Assembly (NCBI GenBank): GCA_965151315.1
Contig: CBCTZG010000086.1
Coordinates: 1-11,584, forward strand
Reading direction: 5' to 3'
Length of the DNA stretch: 11,584 nucleotides
From: Avimonoglobus sp965151315
GTDB lineage: Bacteria > Bacillota > Clostridia > UBA1381
The position numbers and the translations under genes were made by a program. Below the pieces are notes generated by a model. The model was given only the letters and a program-made list of their open reading frames with translations, ran no database searches and was not told the DNA's origin. Shown piece by piece: positions 6,357 through 11,584 of the stretch (within the stretch, counting starts at the first letter, position 1; each line of letters begins with the position of its first letter).

Positions 6357-7901
6357 ATGGAACTTATCAAAGAAGCAGTCACCATGCATGAAACGCTGTA
6401 TGCCGACCGTTCCCAGGTATATGTGGAAGGTGACATCATTGTGCCGGACGTTAAACCGGACATTTTAAAGATCCTGCAGGTAGACGCTGTGTCTTCTGTG
6501 ACCTCCCGGGAGGTATCCGACGGCCGGCTGACAGTATCCGGTAAGATACACTTGACGATTCTGTACATACCGGAGCGTGAGGGCGACAGTATCCAAAGCA
6601 TTACATCTGTATTTGACTTTTCAGAACGGATTGAACGGCAGGGAATCACCGGCCAGTCGCTGGTCTCCTTAGATACGGATGTAGAGCGGGTGGAATTTAA
6701 CCTGATTAATTCCCGGAAGCTCAGCGTAAAATCCACGGTGGTTTTAGATTGCCGGGTCAGCGGGGAAAAGACGGTTGAATTTGTCACTGGGCTCGAAGGC
6801 GGCGACGCGGAATGTATGCGCAGCACAATCAACCTAAACAATATCGTAACCAACACGGAACAGGAATTTGTGATCCGGGAGAGCATGGAGGTCCCTGCCG
6901 GTAAGGTATCCATCGGGGAACTTCTGAAGGTAGACGCCAAAATTACGGACAAGGAAACCAAGGCTATTACCGGGAAGCTGGTAGCCAAGGGCGTTTTGAA
7001 TGTGTGTGTGCTGTATGTGGGAGACGGCGGCTCCATTGAGTTTATGGAGTCCGATATTCCATTTACAGAAGTGTTTGACGCGGAAAATCTCAGCGAGGAT
7101 ATGGATTGCACCCTGGACTTTGAGTTAGGCAGCCTGCGGTATGAAACAGAGGAAGACAACGACGGCGACCTGCGGATCATCAATATTGAGGCGCTGGCGA
7201 CAGCGAAAATGAAGGCTTCAGAAAATACAGCCGTAGATATGATCAGCGACTTTTTCTGCCCATCCTATGATACTAAGCTAATTTATGACGATATGGAGTT
7301 TGACGAGGTGGTCGCCCGCCCGAAAGCACAAAATACGCTGCGGGAGGTAATCGCGGTGGACAATAAGCTGCCGCAGATTTCCGGGGTGTATAACGTAATC
7401 ACAAAAACCGTAATCACAAAAGCGGTGCCGGAACATGGAAAAATCGCGGCGGAGGGCCGGGTTGAGGCGTACATCCTGTATCTGACAGACAATGCCCAGA
7501 GTCCGGTCTACAGTGTAAAAAAAGAGATTCCTTTTAGTTATCTGTTAGACGCCCCGGCGGCAGAAGCCGGCATGGAATGCCGGATACGGGCTGAGGTAGA
7601 GCATACCAGCTACAGTCTGAATGTGGCCAATGAGGTAGAGCTTCGGTGTATGCTGGTGATTTCCGCGGAGGTGGTGGAGAAAAAGACAGTCCGCTTGATT
7701 ACAGACTGTACCATCGAACCCATGGAAAATAAAAAAGGGATCGTGATCTACTTTATCCAGACCGGCGACACCATGTGGGATATTGCCAAGCATTACTGCG
7801 TTTCTGTAGAAGACATTCTGCAATATAACCATCTGTCCCCGGAGGACCAGCTCAGCGTTGGCGAAAAGCTGATTATTCCAGCTGTTTGCCCTAGGAGCTA
7901 A
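6357..7901 (+). CDS. sipL: SipL-like spore morphogenetic protein (DUF3794 repeats plus LysM)
   Basis: A 514-residue protein. DUF3794 (SPOCS) segments are visible near residues 15-120, 175-285 and 325-440. The first has VEGDIIVPDVKPDILKIL; the third has the GRVEAYILYL strand. A LysM domain closes the protein (about 463-507: FIQTGDTMWDIAKHYCVSVE, then LSVGEKLIIP). This is the layout and length of SipL of C. difficile, which binds the coat ATPase SpoIVA through its LysM domain and anchors the coat to the forespore outer membrane. There is no signal peptide, as expected for a mother-cell cytoplasmic protein. ATG 6357 follows AAGGA (6342-6346) at 10 nt; an ATG at 6350 opens only a 13-codon frame. 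It is followed directly by its own terminator and by cwlD, also a sporulation gene. Other DUF3794-LysM coat proteins are the alternative. Confidence 0.85.
   Translation: MELIKEAVTMHETLYADRSQVYVEGDIIVPDVKPDILKILQVDAVSSVTSREVSDGRLTVSGKIHLTILYIPEREGDSIQSITSVFDFSERIERQGITGQSLVSLDTDVERVEFNLINSRKLSVKSTVVLDCRVSGEKTVEFVTGLEGGDAECMRSTINLNNIVTNTEQEFVIRESMEVPAGKVSIGELLKVDAKITDKETKAITGKLVAKGVLNVCVLYVGDGGSIEFMESDIPFTEVFDAENLSEDMDCTLDFELGSLRYETEEDNDGDLRIINIEALATAKMKASENTAVDMISDFFCPSYDTKLIYDDMEFDEVVARPKAQNTLREVIAVDNKLPQISGVYNVITKTVITKAVPEHGKIAAEGRVEAYILYLTDNAQSPVYSVKKEIPFSYLLDAPAAEAGMECRIRAEVEHTSYSLNVANEVELRCMLVISAEVVEKKTVRLITDCTIEPMENKKGIVIYFIQTGDTMWDIAKHYCVSVEDILQYNHLSPEDQLSVGEKLIIPAVCPRS
7394..7423 (+). 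repeat. 15-bp tandem duplication inside sipL
   Basis: Two adjacent copies of CGTAATCACAAAA plus two bases, 14 of 15 identical, encode VITKT-VITKA in the third DUF3794 region. The reading frame is kept. Confidence 0.6.
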
Positions 7902-7914
7902 AGACATTCCAGCG

Positions 7915-7948
7915 TATAAAAATCCACCCTTCTGGGTGGATTTTTATA
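7915..7948 (+). terminator. Rho-independent terminator after sipL
   Basis: A perfect 15-bp stem (7915-7929 with 7934-7948), loop TTCT, GC core CCACCC/GGGTGG and a T stretch on the 3' arm. The A-rich 5' arm means it could also work on the opposite strand. It separates sipL from cwlD. Confidence 0.85.
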
Positions 7949-7957
7949 ATGCGGGAG

Positions 7958-7984
7958 ATATTTCCAGAGGGAGACGCATAGAAT
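7958..7984 (+). promoter_or_regulatory. Candidate sigma-E promoter of cwlD
   Basis: ATATT (7958-7962), 14 nt, then CATAGAAT (7977-7984), matching the sigma-E -10 consensus CATACAnT at all but one defined position. The start would be near 7991, about 13 nt before the ribosome site. cwlD is a sigma-E-dependent gene in Bacillus subtilis. No sigma-A promoter is seen here. Confidence 0.5.
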
Positions 7985-8018
7985 AGAGGAAAAACAGATT
8001 TTAGGGAGGCGTTCTGGG

Positions 8019-8723
8019 ATGTTGGTCCTGCGGAGAAGACAGGTTGTGTGGGGGTTGGTTTTTGCCATTGCGGGGATTGCTGTCGGCTCAGCGCTGCAGT
8101 ATGGGTCAGGGCTGGAAACCTTTAAATATGGGAAGCAAAACCAATTTTCCGTAGTGGTAGACGCTGGCCATGGCAGCCCGGATGGCGGTACGGTAGGGGT
8201 AAACGGGACTGTAGAACAGAAAATCAACCTGGCCATTGCCAAAAAGCTGCAGGAAGTCCTGGAGGGGAAAGGGATCCATGTGATCATGACCCGGGAGGGA
8301 GACGAAGGCCTGCAGGGAGAACATACTGGAAGTATCCGCCAGATGAAACGGGAAGATATGAACCAGCGGCTGGAGATCATGAAAAAGAGTAAAGCGGATC
8401 TGTTTATTTCTATTCATATGAATTCATTTGAAAGTGAAAAAGTGCGGGGACTGCGGCTGTTCTATGACAAGGGGCATCCGGAAATGAAGGAGCTGGCGGA
8501 AATCATGCAGGAGAAGATGGGAGCAGTGACAGGCGCGGAGATTAAGGCTGTCAAAACCGCCGATAACCGGCTGTTTTTGATGAAGGATCCGCCGCTGCCG
8601 TCGATCCTGGCCGAATGCGGCTTTTTGTCCAACCCGGAGGAAGAAAAAAAGCTCAATGACCAGGAATATCAAGCCCGCCTGGCCTGGGCTATAGCGGACG
8701 CCATTGAGAAATATTTTGCCTGA
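8019..8723 (+). CDS. cwlD: Germination-specific N-acetylmuramoyl-L-alanine amidase CwlD
   Basis: An Amidase_3 enzyme of 234 residues. CwlD removes the peptide from muramic acid in the spore cortex, after which PdaA makes the muramic-delta-lactam that germination lytic enzymes recognise. Zinc ligands are visible as H51 (DAGHG), E66 (GTVEQ) and H133 (SIHMNS), with catalytic E199 in ILAECGFLSN. A single hydrophobic segment at residues 9-25 anchors it so that the enzyme domain lies in the intermembrane space of the forespore. The start ATG 8019 has GGGAGG (8004-8009) at 9 nt. It lies just downstream of sipL, with a terminator and its own candidate sigma-E promoter between. Vegetative Amidase_3 enzymes are the alternative, but length, lone catalytic domain and neighbour favour CwlD. 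Confidence 0.9.
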   Translation: MLVLRRRQVVWGLVFAIAGIAVGSALQYGSGLETFKYGKQNQFSVVVDAGHGSPDGGTVGVNGTVEQKINLAIAKKLQEVLEGKGIHVIMTREGDEGLQGEHTGSIRQMKREDMNQRLEIMKKSKADLFISIHMNSFESEKVRGLRLFYDKGHPEMKELAEIMQEKMGAVTGAEIKAVKTADNRLFLMKDPPLPSILAECGFLSNPEEEKKLNDQEYQARLAWAIADAIEKYFA

Positions 8724-8771
8724 GCAATTTGACGCTTTATGCAAATTTTGTTAAAAAAACAACAAAACATA

Positions 8772-8800
8772 TTGACTATTGAAATGAGTTGAACTATAAT
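8772..8800 (+). promoter_or_regulatory. Sigma-A promoter of serC-serA
   Basis: TTGACT (8772-8777), a 17-nt spacer, TATAAT (8795-8800): 11 of 12 consensus positions. An A/T-rich tract at 8745-8770 directly upstream could act as an UP element. The leader is about 34 nt, too short for a T-box or riboswitch. Confidence 0.8.
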
Positions 8801-8829
8801 AAAAGAAACAGTAAAATTTTACGATATGC

Positions 8830-8836
8830 GGAGGGG
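8830..8836 (+). promoter_or_regulatory. Ribosome binding site choosing the serC start at 8841
   Basis: GGAGGGG is 4-6 nt before ATG 8841. The in-frame ATG at 8826 lies upstream of this site with no site of its own and would add five residues (MRRGT) not expected for SerC. Confidence 0.75.
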
Positions 8837-8840
8837 AACT

Positions 8841-9920
8841 ATGAGCAGAGTGTATAATTTTTCGGCAGGTCCGTCGATGCTGCCGGTAGAGGCGCTGGAA
8901 AAAGCGCAGCGGGAAATGGTGGAATACGGCGCGGCCGGTATGTCCGTAATGGAAATGAGTCACCGTTCAAAGGATTTTGAGGAGATCATCCAGGGGGCGG
9001 AGGCGCTGGTCCGGGAGCTCATGCATGTGCCGGATAATTACAAGGTTCTGTTTTTGCAGGGCGGCGGCTCCAGCCAGTTTACCATGGTGCCGATGAACCT
9101 GGGCGCGAAGAATAAAAAATGTGACATTGTAATTACGGGACAGTGGGCGAAAAAGGCTGCCCAGGAGGCGGAACGGTATATTACCGTAAACAAGGTGGCC
9201 TCTTCGGCGGATAAGACCTTTTCCTACATCCCAAAGCTGGACAAGAGCACGTTCTCAAAGGATGCGGATTATTTCTACATCTGCTATAACAATACCATTT
9301 ACGGCACCAAGTTTAACGAGCTGCCGGATACGGGGGACGTTCCGCTGGTTGCGGATATCTCCTCGATGGTAATGTCTGAGGAAATCGACGTATCCAAGTT
9401 TGGGCTGCTGTTCGCGGGCGCGCAGAAAAATCTGGGCCCGGCCGGCGTAACGCTGGTCATCGTCCGGGAAGATTTGATCGGACACCAGATGGAGTCTACG
9501 CCCACCATGTTTAATTATCAGATCCATGCGGATAACAATTCCTTATATAACACGCCGCCTACCTACAGTATTTATGTGCTGAAGCTGGTGCTGGAGTGGA
9601 TTCGGGAAAAAGGCGGCGTTGCCGCCATACAGAAGATCAACGAGCAAAAGGCAAAGATTCTCTATGATTTTCTGGACGGCTCCAAGCTGTTTAAAGGCAC
9701 GGTAGCGCCGGAGGATCGCTCTTTGATGAATGTTCCCTTTGTGACCGGCGACGCGGAGCTGGACGCGAAGTTTGTCAAGGAAGCCAAAGCTGCCGGCTTT
9801 GTGAACCTGAAGGGACACAGAACCGTAGGCGGTATGCGGGCCAGCATTTATAACGCGATGCCTGTGGAAGGCGTTGAAAAGCTGGTTGACTTTATGCGGA
9901 AATTTGAAGCAGAAAATTGA
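8841..9920 (+). CDS. serC: Phosphoserine aminotransferase
   Basis: Converts 3-phosphohydroxypyruvate and glutamate to 3-phosphoserine and 2-oxoglutarate, using PLP, in the cytoplasm; it may also serve pyridoxine synthesis. At 359 residues it is close to E. coli SerC (362). The N terminus YNFSAGPSMLP, the phosphate-handling MEMSHRSKDFEEI (37-49), GGGSSQF (74-80) and the PLP lysine K196 in FAGAQKNLGP are all family marks, as is the late GHRTVGGMRASIYNAMP (325-341). It is the first gene of a two-gene operon; serA starts 17 nt after its stop. Confidence 0.96.
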   Translation: MSRVYNFSAGPSMLPVEALEKAQREMVEYGAAGMSVMEMSHRSKDFEEIIQGAEALVRELMHVPDNYKVLFLQGGGSSQFTMVPMNLGAKNKKCDIVITGQWAKKAAQEAERYITVNKVASSADKTFSYIPKLDKSTFSKDADYFYICYNNTIYGTKFNELPDTGDVPLVADISSMVMSEEIDVSKFGLLFAGAQKNLGPAGVTLVIVREDLIGHQMESTPTMFNYQIHADNNSLYNTPPTYSIYVLKLVLEWIREKGGVAAIQKINEQKAKILYDFLDGSKLFKGTVAPEDRSLMNVPFVTGDAELDAKFVKEAKAAGFVNLKGHRTVGGMRASIYNAMPVEGVEKLVDFMRKFEAEN

Positions 9921-9937
9921 TAAAGGATGCGTTGATT

Positions 9938-11101
9938 ATGTATAATATTTTAACCTTAAATAAAATTGCCGCCTGCGGCCTTGAGCAGCTGGACACGGCA
10001 AAATATGCGATTACGGACGATCAGACAAAGGATGCGGACGGTATTATCCTGCGGAGCTTTGCCATGCATGATATGGAGCTTCCGGCTTCCCTGAAAGCCG
10101 TAGCCCGGGCTGGCGCGGGAACAAATAATATCCCTATCGATAAGTGCTCTGACCAGGGGATCGTGGTATTCAATACCCCAGGCGCCAACGCCAACGCGGT
10201 TAAGGAATTGGTTCTGGCGGGGCTGCTCCTTTCTTCCCGGGATGTAGTCGGCGGGATCGGCTGGGCCAATGGCCTGACGGGCGACGACGTTTCTAAGCAG
10301 GTAGAAAAAGGGAAGTCCAATTTTGCCGGTCAGGAGATCCAGGGAAAAACGCTGGGCGTGATCGGTCTGGGCGCGATTGGTGTACTGGTGGCCAATGCAG
10401 CGTACCATCTGGGGATGAAGGTAATCGGCTACGATCCTTACCTGTCGGTGGATTACGCTTGGCGGCTGTCCAGCCATATCCAAAAGGCAAAGGATATTAA
10501 AGAGGTTTATACCCAGTCGGATTATATCACGGTCCATGTGCCGCTGACACCGGAAACAAAAAATATGCTGAATTCAGATACCTTTGCGCTGATGAAAGAC
10601 GGCGTTAAGATTTTGAACTTCGCCCGGGGCGAGCTTGTTAACAATGATGATATTAAGCGCGCTTTGGCCGAGGGCAAGGTTTCTAAGTATGTTGTGGATT
10701 TCCCCAATGCGGAGACCGTAAACCAGGAAAATATCATTGCTATCCCCCATCTGGGCGCCTCGACAACCGAGTCTGAGGATAACTGCGCGATGATGGCGGC
10801 CCAGGAACTGGCGGATTATTTGGAAAATGGGAATATTCTTAATTCCGTGAATTTCCCCGACTGTTCGCTGCCGATGAATGACAAGGGCAGGGTAGCGATT
10901 ATTCATAAGAATATCCCCAACATGATCGCCCAGGTCAGCGCGGCGTTTTCTGAACAAGGGATCAATATTTCCGACCTGATCAACAAGAGCAAAAAGGACA
11001 ATGCTTATACCATTGTCAACGCAGATGACATGATCACCAATGAGCTGGCGGATAAACTGAAGGCCATTGAAGGTGTGCTGCGGGTACGGGTAATCAAATA
11101 A
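9938..11101 (+). CDS. serA: D-3-phosphoglycerate dehydrogenase, short ACT-domain type
   Basis: Oxidises 3-phosphoglycerate to 3-phosphohydroxypyruvate with NAD, the entry step of serine synthesis. The 387-residue protein has the NAD-binding GLGAIG (143-148) with D166 at the ribose position, and the catalytic triad R230 (NFARGE), E259 (29 residues later, as in E. coli SerA) and H271 (IPHLGAST). A C-terminal ACT domain (about 317-387) probably mediates serine feedback, which is inference from the family. There is no intervening domain as in long SerA. ATG 9938 has AAAGGA 10 nt upstream; an in-frame TTG at 9917 overlaps the serC stop and is less likely. No serB follows. Confidence 0.94.
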   Translation: MYNILTLNKIAACGLEQLDTAKYAITDDQTKDADGIILRSFAMHDMELPASLKAVARAGAGTNNIPIDKCSDQGIVVFNTPGANANAVKELVLAGLLLSSRDVVGGIGWANGLTGDDVSKQVEKGKSNFAGQEIQGKTLGVIGLGAIGVLVANAAYHLGMKVIGYDPYLSVDYAWRLSSHIQKAKDIKEVYTQSDYITVHVPLTPETKNMLNSDTFALMKDGVKILNFARGELVNNDDIKRALAEGKVSKYVVDFPNAETVNQENIIAIPHLGASTTESEDNCAMMAAQELADYLENGNILNSVNFPDCSLPMNDKGRVAIIHKNIPNMIAQVSAAFSEQGINISDLINKSKKDNAYTIVNADDMITNELADKLKAIEGVLRVRVIK

Positions 11102-11112
11102 ACAGATTGATG

Positions 11113-11148
11113 AAAAGCGCATTGCTTGCTTATAGCGGTGCGCTTTTT
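11113..11148 (+). terminator. Rho-independent terminator after serA
   Basis: A 14-bp stem (11113-11126 with 11134-11147) containing two G-U pairs, a 7-nt loop and a T5 run ending at 11148. It begins 12 nt after the serA stop and closes the serC-serA operon. Confidence 0.85.
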
Positions 11149-11206
11149 GTGTAGTTTGGTATAAATTGGATATTCATTGGTAAAAATACCCATGAGGTGA
11201 TTATTT

Positions 11207-11584
11207 GTGCTTGGAGTTATTTTCAGTATTGTGGCCGGCGCGGCCATGAGCCTGCAGGGGGTTATGAATACCCGGCTGGGAGACAAGATCGGCTTATATG
11301 AGTCCAATGCCTTTGTCCAGGGAACGGCGTTTATCCTGTCCCTGATCGCTCTGTGGATTTTAGGCAAAGGTGATTTCCGGCAAATTACCAGTGTGAACAA
11401 ATTATATTGGCTGGGTGGTGTGCTGGGGCTGGTGATTACAATTACAGTCATGCTGGGGATCGGGAAGCTGAGCCCAACAGTGGCGATTTCGATCATCCTG
11501 ATCTCCCAGCTGCTGGTAGCGGCGGTCATTGACGCGTTTGGCCTGATGGGCAGTGAAAAAATACCGTTCCTTTGGAACAAATAT
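11207..11584 (+). CDS. DMT-superfamily (YdcZ/DUF606) membrane protein, cut by window end
   Basis: An open frame runs from GTG 11207 through the last base (126 codons, no stop), so only the N-terminal part is seen. GAGGTGA (11194-11200) lies 6 nt before the GTG. Four hydrophobic segments are visible, near residues 2-20, 36-53, 69-86 and 91-112. LQGVMNTRLGDKIG in the first loop and LSPTVAISIILISQLLVAAVID in the fourth segment (here given in outline) are typical of the DUF606/YdcZ group of drug/metabolite transporters. The substrate is unknown. The gene follows the serA terminator, so it is probably a separate unit; I could not find a convincing promoter in the 50 nt before it. Confidence 0.8.
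   Translation, partial: MLGVIFSIVAGAAMSLQGVMNTRLGDKIGLYESNAFVQGTAFILSLIALWILGKGDFRQITSVNKLYWLGGVLGLVITITVMLGIGKLSPTVAISIILISQLLVAAVIDAFGLMGSEKIPFLWNKY

Noticed and set aside
6350..6391. Alternative ATG at 6350 before sipL, close to GGAAAGG
   Set aside because: It opens a 13-codon frame only. It could be a tiny leader frame but nothing supports that.
6296..7183. Minus-strand open frame of 295 codons opposite sipL
   Set aside because: Ser/Thr/Arg-rich antisense shadow; the plus-strand frame has DUF3794 and LysM domains.
8746..8767. Possible terminator after cwlD (TTTTGTT / AACAAAA)
   Set aside because: Only 7 almost pure A-T pairs with an A-rich loop and no T run; more likely an UP element for the serC promoter.
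11005..11580. Long minus-strand open frame of 191 codons at the right end
   Set aside because: It is antisense to the serA end, its terminator and the DMT transporter; the plus-strand frames explain the sequence and the terminator would lie inside it.
1..11584. CRISPR arrays, tRNA or rRNA genes, riboswitches, phage genes
   Set aside because: I looked for spaced direct repeats, cloverleaf features and long structured leaders on both strands and found none.

Overview
The window reads as ordinary chromosome from a spore-forming, low-to-mid GC Clostridia bacterium, most likely Lachnospiraceae. Supporting signs are a SipL-type spore coat protein next to the germination amidase CwlD, a DUF6472-type small Cys-rich protein, strong AGGAGG-type ribosome sites, consensus sigma-A promoters and several GTG starts. 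The taxonomic call is inference from gene content; no rRNA or marker gene is present.

Layout. (1) 231-1814, minus strand: a multi-membrane GT-C/GT39-like glycosyltransferase with its own promoter. (2) 1896-4250, plus strand: a divergent transcription unit with three tightly coupled genes. These are a 56-aa DUF3006-like protein, a 644-aa TetM/EF-G-type translational GTPase and a 56-aa Cys-rich DUF6472-like protein. (3) 4251-4775: no intact gene; it holds a decayed transposase (minus strand) and then a consensus promoter. (4) 4776-6312: a stand-alone rhamnulokinase gene closed by a perfect hairpin terminator. (5) 6357-8723: the sporulation pair sipL and cwlD. Each has a candidate sigma-E promoter with the same 14-nt spacing, and the sipL one lies inside the rhaB terminator. 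(6) 8772-11148: the serine biosynthesis operon serC-serA with a clear sigma-A promoter and terminator. (7) 11207 to the window end: the first 126 codons of a YdcZ/DUF606-type DMT transporter.

How the genes work together. serC and serA carry out the first two steps from 3-phosphoglycerate to serine; the phosphatase step (serB) is not here. SipL (coat anchoring to the forespore) and CwlD (cortex muramic-lactam formation) are both mother-cell sporulation functions. The GTPase trio is probably one co-regulated unit acting on the ribosome. I regard it as a chromosomal TetM-related factor rather than a proven resistance gene.

I do not see a large undescribed system. The points most worth a second look are the promoter-in-terminator arrangement before sipL, the GTPase with its two small partners, and the insertion-sequence remnant whose outer end may supply the -35 box of rhaB.
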